A DNA stretch of 8,528 nt from assembly GCA_937925895.1 (NCBI GenBank), contig CALANC010000157.1, forward strand, positions 1 to 8,528, in the 5' to 3' direction. The notes below the pieces were generated by a model. The model saw only the letters and a program-made list of their open reading frames with translations, was not told the origin of the DNA and made no database searches. Source of the DNA: an uncultured Desulfobacterales bacterium. Lineage in GTDB: Bacteria; Desulfobacterota; Desulfobacteria; Desulfobacterales; UBA11574. Position 1 is the stretch's first letter. The number at the start of each line of letters is the position of its first letter. This document shows, in pieces, positions 1-6,634 of the stretch. A program made the position numbers and the translations under genes.

Positions 1-686
1 TCGTATTCCAGGCTGGTGATCACATTGGGCCAGCGTCCATAACCGTATTCCCCCTTTGAGCCGGCATCAAAGGGCTCAAATCCCCCGGCCAAAATCACGG
101 CTCCGGTTTCCAGCTGAATAATCTCGTCTTCTTGATCGAAAATAATAGCGTTGTGTTCACAAAATTGTTCACATATGCGGCATTTCCCCTTGGTAAAATG
201 ACGACAGTACCTCTTATCAATGGTGTAAACAAGGGGGACGGCCTGTGGATAAGGAAGATAGACCGCTTTGCGCTTGTTTAAATTTAAATTGAAGGCATCC
301 GATACGTCCACGGGACACTTTTCGGCACAAATGCCGCACCCCACACACCTTTCCGGGTCCACCGCGCGGGCTTTCTTTTTGAGTGTCACGGTAAAATCTC
401 CGGGGTCACCTTCTATTTGCAGGAGATCGGTATAAGCGAGGATTTCAATATGGGGATGATTGACCAGCTCCGCCAGTTTCGGTCCCATCATACAAGCGGA
501 ACAATCGTTGGTGGGAAACGTCTTGTCGAGCTGAGCCATTACCCCGCCGATGCTCGGTTTTTCTTCCACAACGTGGACCTTAAATCCGGACTCCGCCACA
601 TCAAGGGCTGCCTGGACTCCTGCAATTCCGCCACCAATTACGGTTACGGAACCAATCTTTTTTGCCGTGTTTTGATATGGGTTCAT
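1..686 (-). CDS. hdrA: HdrA-like FAD/iron-sulfur electron-transfer protein, partial (C-terminal part outside the window)
   Basis: This is the N-terminal 228 codons of a heterodisulfide reductase subunit A-type protein, which binds FAD and [4Fe-4S] clusters and in characterised Hdr complexes is the electron-branching subunit. The FAD dinucleotide motif VIGGGIAG lies at residues 16-23, and the family signature GGVMAQLDKTFPTNDC ends at Cys62, followed by Cys65. A ferredoxin-type motif CVGCGICAEKCP gives Cys114/117/120/124, and a second Cys set follows at 161/169/172/176. The ATG at 686 starts 10 bp after the hdrB stop; its ribosome binding site is weak, but no other ATG or GTG start lies between it and an in-frame upstream stop. 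The protein begins directly at the flavin domain and lacks the extra N-terminal cluster domain of methanogen HdrA. Residue 65 is encoded by TGT (Cys), whereas some HdrA relatives carry selenocysteine there. The family call is firm; the partner is inferred from context. Confidence 0.93.
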   Translation of the reverse strand, partial: MNPYQNTAKKIGSVTVIGGGIAGVQAALDVAESGFKVHVVEEKPSIGGVMAQLDKTFPTNDCSACMMGPKLAELVNHPHIEILAYTDLLQIEGDPGDFTVTLKKKARAVDPERCVGCGICAEKCPVDVSDAFNLNLNKRKAVYLPYPQAVPLVYTIDKRYCRHFTKGKCRICEQFCEHNAIIFDQEDEIIQLETGAVILAGGFEPFDAGSKGEYGYGRWPNVITSLEY

Positions 687-696
687 CGGTGTTATT

Positions 697-1551
697 TTAC
701 AACCCCAATTGGTTCAGAAGTGAAAGGGAATTTGTAATATGTCGCGCGAGCCATTTCCTCACTCCCTTGACATCCATCGCCAGGCCCATCAGCTCAGAAA
801 AAAAGTAGATCGGCAGGGAAAATTGTTTCCCCCAATCAACCCCAATACTTGTTTGATACATGTCCAGATTGGCCTGGCACATCTGACAGGAGACCACAAC
901 GGCCTGAGCTCCAACACGTTGGGCCATATCATAAAGTTTCCCCACCAATCGTGAGACCATGTCCTGTCTGGACAACACCTGGCCGGCGCCGCAACAGTCC
1001 GTCTTATACGGCCAGGAAAGGGCTGTTCCCCCCAAACGTTCGATGATGCGATCCATGCTGAGAGGATTTTCAACGTCTGTGGCTTCCGTAATCTTCTGCG
1101 GTCGATAGGCCATGCAGCCGTAATAACAGACGACCTTTAAGCCATCCAGGGGTTTTTTGACCTGTTTGGCCATCAATTGAAGCATGTCTTCAGTGGCAAA
1201 GAAGTTGGCGAGGTCCCAGATTGCCGGTATGGAGTCGCTTAAACCTATATGGTAGCGTTCTTTTTGCTCTCCCTGAAGTGCGAAGGATGCGGTTTTCAAA
1301 CGGTTGAAACACATGGGGCAGGGGACGAGCATGTCGGCGTGAGGCAGTTCAGCCGCCAGGTTTAGATTCCGCCCTGCCAGCTCTATGCTGGCCCGGTGAT
1401 CAATGCTGTGGGCCGCTGTTGCTCCGCAACAGTTCCAATCCGGAACTTCTTCCAATTGAATGTTTAAATGCTTGCAGATTTCCAGAATCGATTCGGCATA
1501 TTCTTTTGCTGTTCCTTGCAAAAAACAGCCTGGATAATAGGTAGCCTTCAT
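697..1551 (-). CDS. hdrB: HdrB-like protein with two CCG (cysteine-rich) domains
   Basis: This 284-residue protein matches heterodisulfide reductase subunit B in length and layout. The first CCG domain has Cys9, Cys41-Cys42 and Cys78/Cys81 (pattern CX31CCX35CXXC). The second has Cys146, Cys186-Cys187 and Cys222/Cys225 (CX39CCX34CXXC). In methanogen HdrB each such domain holds a noncubane [4Fe-4S] cluster that reduces the disulfide CoM-S-S-CoB; GlpC uses the same domain type for electron transfer from G3P dehydrogenase. Both cysteine sets are complete here, so both clusters could form. There is no signal peptide or membrane segment, so it should be cytoplasmic. The ATG overlaps the hdrC stop in an ATGA arrangement, implying translational coupling. 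Placed after glpA-glpB, its likely job is to take electrons from GlpAB with HdrC. A methanogen-type heterodisulfide substrate is unlikely in a bacterium, and the true acceptor is unknown. Confidence 0.92.
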   Translation of the reverse strand: MKATYYPGCFLQGTAKEYAESILEICKHLNIQLEEVPDWNCCGATAAHSIDHRASIELAGRNLNLAAELPHADMLVPCPMCFNRLKTASFALQGEQKERYHIGLSDSIPAIWDLANFFATEDMLQLMAKQVKKPLDGLKVVCYYGCMAYRPQKITEATDVENPLSMDRIIERLGGTALSWPYKTDCCGAGQVLSRQDMVSRLVGKLYDMAQRVGAQAVVVSCQMCQANLDMYQTSIGVDWGKQFSLPIYFFSELMGLAMDVKGVRKWLARHITNSLSLLNQLGL

Positions 1552-2159
1552 GATGAATTTTTTTCCCGCCTGGATGGTGAAAGAATCCTACGAACGTCTT
1601 GGGTACCTCTGATTCTTTTCGGAAAAGGAGAAAATTTGCCCTTTCTAATCATCTGCAATCCCAATTTGGCGTCCGCTTGCCACCGTCCTTGGCGCCATTT
1701 GCGGGTAAATTCTCCGCTTCGAAGCAGATAACTCGGTAGAAACGAAACTTCGAACAAACGGCCCCGTTTCTTTATATTGTCCAAAAATGTTTCATGCAGG
1801 GTTAATATCTGTGGTTGGGGACAGGGGACCCCGTCTTGAATCGCTAGTTCTTTGAGACAATCCATGAGTTCGGTGATTTTGACCTCGTTTGGACAGCGTG
1901 TGGTACATGTTTTACAGGCCGAACAGACCCAAATTGTATGACAACTTAATACCGCCTTCCGTTGACCAATAAGAACCAAGCGGATTACTTGGTCAGGATA
2001 AAGATCCATGGCAAATGTGACCGGGCAGCCGTTGGTACACTTGCAGCATTGAAAACATGCTTGGGTATTAAACGGTCCGAAGGCTTCCAATTCTCCCGCC
2101 AATCGGTAATCCGGGTATAAGGTATCCGATTTCGAAAACCGAGGTTCTAATTCATTCAT
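1548..2159 (-). CDS. hdrC: HdrC-like protein with two [4Fe-4S] motifs
   Basis: This 203-residue soluble iron-sulfur protein has two classical ferredoxin-type motifs. Cys35/38/41/45 lie in CFQCCKCTNGCP and Cys79/82/85/89 in CSACKTCTTRCP, with extra cysteines at 39 and 73. This is the HdrC pattern and also that of the N-terminal half of GlpC. No membrane helix is visible. The start is well supported: AGGTGA overlaps the glpB stop three bases before the ATG. It lies 3 bp after glpB and overlaps hdrB by 4 bp, so it is almost certainly translated with both. The likely role is a cluster wire between the GlpAB flavoprotein and the CCG domains of HdrB. The C-terminal ~60 residues are rich in Arg and Lys and carry no recognised motif. 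It could be called a split GlpC N-terminal half; the HdrC name is preferred because HdrB and HdrA follow. Confidence 0.9.
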   Translation of the reverse strand: MNELEPRFSKSDTLYPDYRLAGELEAFGPFNTQACFQCCKCTNGCPVTFAMDLYPDQVIRLVLIGQRKAVLSCHTIWVCSACKTCTTRCPNEVKITELMDCLKELAIQDGVPCPQPQILTLHETFLDNIKKRGRLFEVSFLPSYLLRSGEFTRKWRQGRWQADAKLGLQMIRKGKFSPFPKRIRGTQDVRRILSPSRREKNSS

Positions 2160-2162
2160 ATT

Positions 2163-2168
2163 TCACCT
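2163..2168 (-). promoter_or_regulatory. ribosome binding site of hdrC, overlapping the glpB stop
   Basis: Minus-strand AGGTGA includes the TGA stop of glpB and lies three bases before the hdrC ATG at 2159. This arrangement fixes the hdrC start and suggests that ribosomes finishing glpB re-initiate on hdrC. Confidence 0.6.
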
Positions 2169-3449
2169 GCATAAATGAACAAAGGACTTGACCGCCCCAA
2201 ATGCCGTGGCAACGGCAATCCCGACTCCACTTTTGGTGCGTTTCCAATCCTGATGCGCCAAGATGGAACCCGCGGCAAAAAGGGAAGAGAAGGCCGGCCG
2301 GCCGTTTTTATCAAGGGGACGAAAGGCATCATCAATTTCCAATCCTGCCTGGTTGACGAGATGGCCCCTGGGGTCCAGGAAATCTTCTCTATGCCATTTG
2401 TTTCTGCTTCCGGGTTGATGAACCGGAAGGTCCAAAATTGTTTCGCGAATGCGTCGGCGATCGGCATGCAGTCCGCCGCCGATAAATCGACCGGTTGCCA
2501 GAATCACACCCTTGGATAAAATCGTCCGTCCCTTCGTTTGATTGCCAATATTGACTTCAAACATGTCGCCAGATCGTTGGCTGATCTCCAGAACCCGTTT
2601 TTTAGTAAAATAATGAGGTCGTTTCTCTCGAAGGCCCCGCTCAAAAACCTCCTTAAGACGCAGACCGGGAATTGACGGCGGCATGGTCGGTATTTCAAAC
2701 ACAGGCACACCGATCAGTTCGGTTAAATGTGCAACCACTTTTTGGGCTTGATACAATCCCAAAACCGCAGGGAGACCCACAATTCGTGCATCTTTGACAT
2801 GTGGCAGTATCTTTTTAGCGAGTTTTTTACGGTTCTGTTTTATTATCAAGGCGTTTGCCAAATGCTCAGGATGAACTTCACCCCAAGCGCCTGTTCCTGG
2901 AAAAGAGATCCGGGCGGTACGCAATTTGGGCCAGTTATCATGAAGTCTAGCCGCAAGTAATCGGGCACTGAAACCTTTCAAGCCTTTTATATCTAGAAAT
3001 AGACACGAAGGTTTTTTATCCAGAGCCTCTACGCCTGACCACATGGTTTGAGGTACACAATAGGTTGTTTTGAGGGTTCCCATCGGGGTCATAATGGTGA
3101 CGTTTCGGTTTAAATGCCTGGAGTAGGGTAGCCCCCCATCTCCTAAAAAAGAAAGGAGTATTTGGAAAGCGGTTTGGATATCTTCGGTTTTTAACCGGGC
3201 ATACGGGTGCTGAGAATGGTCCCTGATAAGACTTTCAATCCCTGCCCAGGGATCGTTCCATTGGCGCCTGTCGTTTACAGGATATATTCCCAACAAATCG
3301 AATAAACCGCTGGCAAAACCGATCTCACTATCGCCCCCGATCTGAACGATTGAAAGACCCGTATCCGCTGCAAAGACCGCGGCTGCCATACCGGCCATAC
3401 CGGCACCAATGACAGTCAAATCACAGGTTATGACATCTGAATCGATCAT
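2163..3449 (-). CDS. glpB: anaerobic glycerol-3-phosphate dehydrogenase subunit B (GlpB-like flavoprotein)
   Basis: This 428-residue flavoprotein is close to the length of E. coli GlpB (about 419). An N-terminal dinucleotide-binding motif VIGAGMAGMAAA sits at residues 13-24. The GlpB-typical stretch FASGLFDLLGIYP follows at 45-57. Near the C-terminus a second FAD-contact region contains ILATGRFIGGGL, then LPVHQPGSRNKW and finally SLFAAGSILAHQDW, each with a clear counterpart in E. coli GlpB. In the GlpABC enzyme this subunit binds a flavin and helps carry electrons from the catalytic GlpA to the iron-sulfur subunit. Here that downstream partner is HdrC/HdrB instead of GlpC. The gene starts 75 bp after glpA, and no good Shine-Dalgarno precedes the ATG at 3449; an AAGGGAG lies too far upstream (about 30 bases). 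The stop overlaps the hdrC ribosome binding site. Family assignment is firm. Confidence 0.93.
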   Translation of the reverse strand: MIDSDVITCDLTVIGAGMAGMAAAVFAADTGLSIVQIGGDSEIGFASGLFDLLGIYPVNDRRQWNDPWAGIESLIRDHSQHPYARLKTEDIQTAFQILLSFLGDGGLPYSRHLNRNVTIMTPMGTLKTTYCVPQTMWSGVEALDKKPSCLFLDIKGLKGFSARLLAARLHDNWPKLRTARISFPGTGAWGEVHPEHLANALIIKQNRKKLAKKILPHVKDARIVGLPAVLGLYQAQKVVAHLTELIGVPVFEIPTMPPSIPGLRLKEVFERGLREKRPHYFTKKRVLEISQRSGDMFEVNIGNQTKGRTILSKGVILATGRFIGGGLHADRRRIRETILDLPVHQPGSRNKWHREDFLDPRGHLVNQAGLEIDDAFRPLDKNGRPAFSSLFAAGSILAHQDWKRTKSGVGIAVATAFGAVKSFVHLCR

Positions 3450-3524
3450 TTTGATAAAATGTATTTTTCTATGATACTTGTTAAACTCCCTTTAATTACT
3501 TATCGAAAAGATTCTCATCAATTT

Positions 3525-5081
3525 TCATGCACCTAGTTCAAGACCGAATAATCCACAGTGCATGGCTTCCAGAATTTCAGCTTGAATGAGCTGCCGATCC
3601 CATAGAATCGGATGTTGTCCTTTCCATCGTTTTCTTAAAAATTCCCTGAGCCCCGGCAGACACCGGTCTAAAGGCAGTTCCCCCTTATCGTACATATACG
3701 TTGTTGTTCTTGGCCCGCAAAAGGTGCCTTGACAGGGACCTTTTCCAATTCTGCTTCGCAATCCGATAGCTTGGAGGGTCGGTTGACCGTGTTGTTTGCG
3801 GATGGAATCCATAATGGCATCCACCGTACTCTTGGGCACCATCTCACATTCACAAAGCAAAATATCTTCCGGTTCATGGTGCTTTAACCACAATTTGGGT
3901 GCCAGTGCCGGTTCGGACCACTGCACCGAAGGGCTTTCGGGAAGCGGTTCGGTCCTTGTCAGACAGGGAGCGGATACACCCAAGCGAATACTGATTAAAT
4001 CCGACGTCTTTTCCGCCATTAGACGGTAAGTTGTAAGCTTACCACCACTGATGGTGATAAAGTTTTCGAGTCCTTCTTCAGAGTGGTCCAGGAGGGCAAA
4101 CCCTCTGCTGACACTGCGGTCGTCTCCTGATGATTGTGAACTGACGAGTGGCCTGACGCCAGCAAAAGCGCGAATATAACGGATTGTTTCCAAGGCGGGG
4201 ATCATCGCCGCCGCTTCATTTACGATGGAATCCACTTCTTCAACGGTGGGATACACGTCGTCAGGATCGTCTATTCGTATGGATGTTGTGCCCAGAATCG
4301 AAACTGTACCGCCCGGCACGAGAATATCTGCGTTTGAAGAAGGTCGCAAGCGATTGACGATGCGTTCGGTAAGCCTACTGTGGGTAATCAGAAGGCTCCC
4401 TTGGGAATAAAGAATATGGATGGTGATTCCGGCCAAACCCGCGACTTTTGCAGCCCAGGCACCTGTGGCATTGATCACTTGCTCTGCTTCTATAATAAAT
4501 TTTTCTCCGGTCAATTTGTTTTGTAGCCGTGTCGTACGAATTCTCTTATGCTGTTTATCAAATCCGATGACTTTATTATAGCAAAGCAACTGACATCCCA
4601 GATCCTGCGCCTGGGATATATTTTCCATGGAAAGCTTGAAAGGATCGATGGATGCATCTTCTACCAGATAGGCGGCAATGAGTTTTTCCGAAAGAGTGGG
4701 TTCAAGTTCACGTGCTTCGTTCACGCCCAAAGGTAACACCGGAATATTGCATCGGGCACAAAGATGGGAAAAATCCGCGACATAATTCTCATCGTCTCCT
4801 TCTACTGCAACAAAGAGACCGCCGATATCTTCAATGCAATTGGCGGCCAGTCGTTTCAGAAGCACGGCCTCTTCCCGGCATTCTTTGGCACTGTCCGGAT
4901 CGGAGGAGACGTATCGAGCACCGCTGTGCAAAAGTCCGTGATTGGCTCCTGAAGCCCCGGCGTTGATGTCATCTTGTTCCACCAGGATGCATTGAATGCC
5001 TCGAAGGGCAAGATCACGGGCAATTCCTGTTCCTGTGGCACCTCCTCCGATGATTAACACCTGGGTGTTTAATACCTGCAT
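3525..5081 (-). CDS. glpA: anaerobic glycerol-3-phosphate dehydrogenase subunit A with C-terminal BFD-like [2Fe-2S] domain
   Basis: This is the catalytic subunit that oxidises sn-glycerol-3-phosphate to dihydroxyacetone phosphate on FAD. The 518-residue protein carries the FAD motif IIGGGATGTGIARD (10-23) and the GlpA/GlpD signature ASGANHGLLHSGARY (43-57). The C-terminal flavin-domain motif ISGGKLTTYR occurs near 344-353. After it comes a BFD-like [2Fe-2S] domain with Cys410-X-Cys412 and Cys450-X4-Cys455 (CQGTFC), a feature of GlpA that separates it from the aerobic GlpD. E. coli GlpA is about 540 residues with the same order. The ATG at 5081 has GGGAG nine bases upstream. It is the first gene of the minus-strand cluster glpA-glpB-hdrC-hdrB-hdrA, so the cluster promoter should lie in the 170 bp before it. 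It is soluble, with no membrane segment. The role is confident; the terminal electron acceptor is not. Confidence 0.96.
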   Translation of the reverse strand: MQVLNTQVLIIGGGATGTGIARDLALRGIQCILVEQDDINAGASGANHGLLHSGARYVSSDPDSAKECREEAVLLKRLAANCIEDIGGLFVAVEGDDENYVADFSHLCARCNIPVLPLGVNEARELEPTLSEKLIAAYLVEDASIDPFKLSMENISQAQDLGCQLLCYNKVIGFDKQHKRIRTTRLQNKLTGEKFIIEAEQVINATGAWAAKVAGLAGITIHILYSQGSLLITHSRLTERIVNRLRPSSNADILVPGGTVSILGTTSIRIDDPDDVYPTVEEVDSIVNEAAAMIPALETIRYIRAFAGVRPLVSSQSSGDDRSVSRGFALLDHSEEGLENFITISGGKLTTYRLMAEKTSDLISIRLGVSAPCLTRTEPLPESPSVQWSEPALAPKLWLKHHEPEDILLCECEMVPKSTVDAIMDSIRKQHGQPTLQAIGLRSRIGKGPCQGTFCGPRTTTYMYDKGELPLDRCLPGLREFLRKRWKGQHPILWDRQLIQAEILEAMHCGLFGLELGA

Positions 5082-5251
5082 TCGTGTTGGCTCCCATAAA
5101 ACTCTGGCTTTAGCCTTTACTACATCATTTCACATTTGACCATAGATTTTTCCGAGCGGGGAATAGACGTTTAATTTTGCTTGGAAGAATTTGGGTGGGG
5201 TTTCAGGCCAAAGAGGGCGTTTTGCAAAAGTCTCGAGGTGTTTAAGCGGGT
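5082..5251 (-). other. upstream region of the glp-hdr cluster; no promoter identified
   Basis: These 170 bp separate the hydrolase stop codon from the glpA start and are the only sizeable gap upstream of the cluster, so a promoter or regulator site for glpA-hdrA is expected here. No convincing -35/-10 pair was found. Small symmetric elements are present: TTTTGCAAAA (5220-5229) and GGCTTTAGCC (5106-5115). Neither matches a known GlpR operator, and both are short enough to occur by chance. No strong hairpin followed by a T-run was seen that would terminate the hydrolase transcript, so read-through from the upstream gene is possible. Confidence 0.4.
5091..5095 (-). promoter_or_regulatory. ribosome binding site of glpA
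   Basis: On the minus strand GGGAG stands nine bases before the ATG at 5081. It is the clearest Shine-Dalgarno in the cluster apart from that of hdrC and supports the chosen glpA start. Confidence 0.6.
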
Positions 5252-6352
5252 TCAGTTGACAAAATAGGTCTCACCATGACGGATGTCGATGAGGCGATCG
5301 AGCAGTCCTTCCTTCTCTAACTCTCTTTTCATATCCATAGGAGGGAAATGCACCGGTTCATCACCCAGGCGAAAAGTTCCCCAATGTGCAATCATCAGAC
5401 GTTTGGCATTGAGTTCTTTAAAGGCCTGAACGGCTTCCCGGGGATTAATATGGCTGGGTGCCATGAACCAGCGGGGTTCGTAAGCGCCAAGATTGATTAT
5501 GGCAAGATCGATGTCGAAATCCCGTCCAATTTCATCGAAGCCGTCGAAATATCCTGAATCGCCCATTACGTAAATGGTGTAACCGGCGGCTGTTTCAATC
5601 ATGTATCCACCCCAAAGGGATCGGTTGGGACCTCGAAACGGATTTCGCATGGTCCAATGATTACTCGGCAAAAATGTTATCAAACGATCCTTGCTGCCAT
5701 AGGTTTCGTACCAGTCAAGCCGGGTTCGATTCATCATACCTAAATCCTGGAACACGTTGTCGTAACCCAGGGGGCTGATCACATGAGTATTCTTCTCCAG
5801 GCCGGCCAAAGAGGATTTGTCCAGATGGTCATAATGCCCATGGGTGATCAAGACGTGATCCGGAGCAGGAATCTGCCGCGGATTTGCAATGAGTGGCGAA
5901 AAATCTTCGATAAACCGGTAAAATTGAGAAAACACGGGATCAACAAGAAGGTAATTGTCAACATCCTTTATCAAAATGCTGGCATGTTTCAAAAACGTGA
6001 CGGATACGCCCGGATAACTCCGGACAGGTTCCCAATCAATGGAAATACGTCTCGTGGGTTGATCTTTGAGATATGGGTGAAATCGATTTTCGCTGAGCTT
6101 CCATTTAAGAAGCTGCAGGTATCTTCCCTTCCGGGAAAAACCAACCGGGTTGATGTATATGCCATTATTGTGATGTTCCTTTCCGAGAGATATATCCCTT
6201 AGGCTTCTGCCGTTTAAAGGCTTATAATGAAGTTTTCCGGCATCCATTTTTCCCAAACCAGCCAACAGTATTTCAGGGCAAGAAAAACGCATGAGTAACA
6301 TTGCCTGTAAACTGAAGAACATTTTTTGTATGAAGAGTCGTCGGTTCATCAT
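5252..6352 (-). CDS. metallo-beta-lactamase-fold hydrolase, NAPE-PLD-like, with probable Tat signal
   Basis: This 366-residue protein belongs to the metallo-beta-lactamase superfamily, in the branch related to N-acyl-phosphatidylethanolamine phospholipase D. The metal-binding motif HGHYDH is at 171-176. Further expected ligands or conserved positions are His232 in SNHWT, Asp265 in MGDSGYF, His301 in SHINPREAV and His323 in AHWGTFRLGDEP. The blocks LWGGYMIE and LGAYEPRWFM are characteristic of this branch. The N-terminus has Arg4-Arg5 in NRRLFIQK followed by a hydrophobic stretch (about 11-23), consistent with a twin-arginine signal and export. The start is at tandem ATGs (6352 or 6349), with GGTGAT just upstream. 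By family, phospholipid or another phosphodiester or lactone-type substrate is possible; the true substrate cannot be read from sequence. It is co-directional with glpA, 170 bp upstream of it, so a link to glycerophospholipid turnover is conceivable but unproven. Confidence 0.88.
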   Translation of the reverse strand: MMNRRLFIQKMFFSLQAMLLMRFSCPEILLAGLGKMDAGKLHYKPLNGRSLRDISLGKEHHNNGIYINPVGFSRKGRYLQLLKWKLSENRFHPYLKDQPTRRISIDWEPVRSYPGVSVTFLKHASILIKDVDNYLLVDPVFSQFYRFIEDFSPLIANPRQIPAPDHVLITHGHYDHLDKSSLAGLEKNTHVISPLGYDNVFQDLGMMNRTRLDWYETYGSKDRLITFLPSNHWTMRNPFRGPNRSLWGGYMIETAAGYTIYVMGDSGYFDGFDEIGRDFDIDLAIINLGAYEPRWFMAPSHINPREAVQAFKELNAKRLMIAHWGTFRLGDEPVHFPPMDMKRELEKEGLLDRLIDIRHGETYFVN

Positions 6353-6634
6353 TCATGATCACCATGAAACACCCGAGTCATGCGAAATTAGGGCGTCAAT
6401 TTTTTTCTAATTTAGAAGGTAAGCACGATTAAAATACTTGCAATATCATGAACTGGAAAAGCTCCGCCGATGAAGTAAAAAACAATTCGGCATTTATCGA
6501 TGCCTTCCTTGGATTACGGAAAACGGAAAAAGAATAGTTAAAAATCAGCGGGGGGACACGACACCTAAACTTTTGGCTCTTTAAATTTTGGAGGTGGATG
6601 ATACTTGCACCTTCTGGCAAGCGGCCTCAGGAAT
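6353..6634. other. spacer between arfB and the hydrolase gene, no confident gene
   Basis: These 282 bp follow arfB and precede the hydrolase start on the minus strand. A 13-nt perfect odd palindrome, TTCTAATTTAGAA, lies at 6405-6417 about 50 bp before the hydrolase ATG, next to a T-run on the plus strand. It could be an operator half-site pair, but it is short and AT-rich. A 29-codon plus-strand reading frame (6448-6537) lacks a ribosome binding site. A weak inverted repeat (CTTGC...GCAAG, 6606-6623) has no T-run after it on the minus strand, so it is not a convincing arfB terminator. Confidence 0.4.

Noticed and set aside
480..510. Selenocysteine codon in the HdrA NDCxxC region
   Set aside because: The codon at the relevant position reads TGT, an ordinary cysteine; no TGA is present in the frame.
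417..737. 106-codon plus-strand frame
   Set aside because: It is antisense to the clear HdrA N-terminus and has no ribosome binding site or recognisable domain.
2156..2467. 103-codon minus-strand frame overlapping the end of glpB
   Set aside because: It is in a different frame from the well-supported C-terminal GlpB motifs and looks like composition only.
3525..5081. Aerobic GlpD instead of GlpA
   Set aside because: The C-terminal CxC...CX4C [2Fe-2S] domain and the adjacent glpB identify the anaerobic GlpA type.
5783..6202. 139-codon plus-strand frame
   Set aside because: It lies wholly opposite the hydrolase gene, whose metal-binding motifs show which strand codes.
6606..6623. Rho-independent terminator after arfB
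   Set aside because: The 5-bp CTTGC/GCAAG stem with an 8-nt loop has no T-run downstream on the minus strand.
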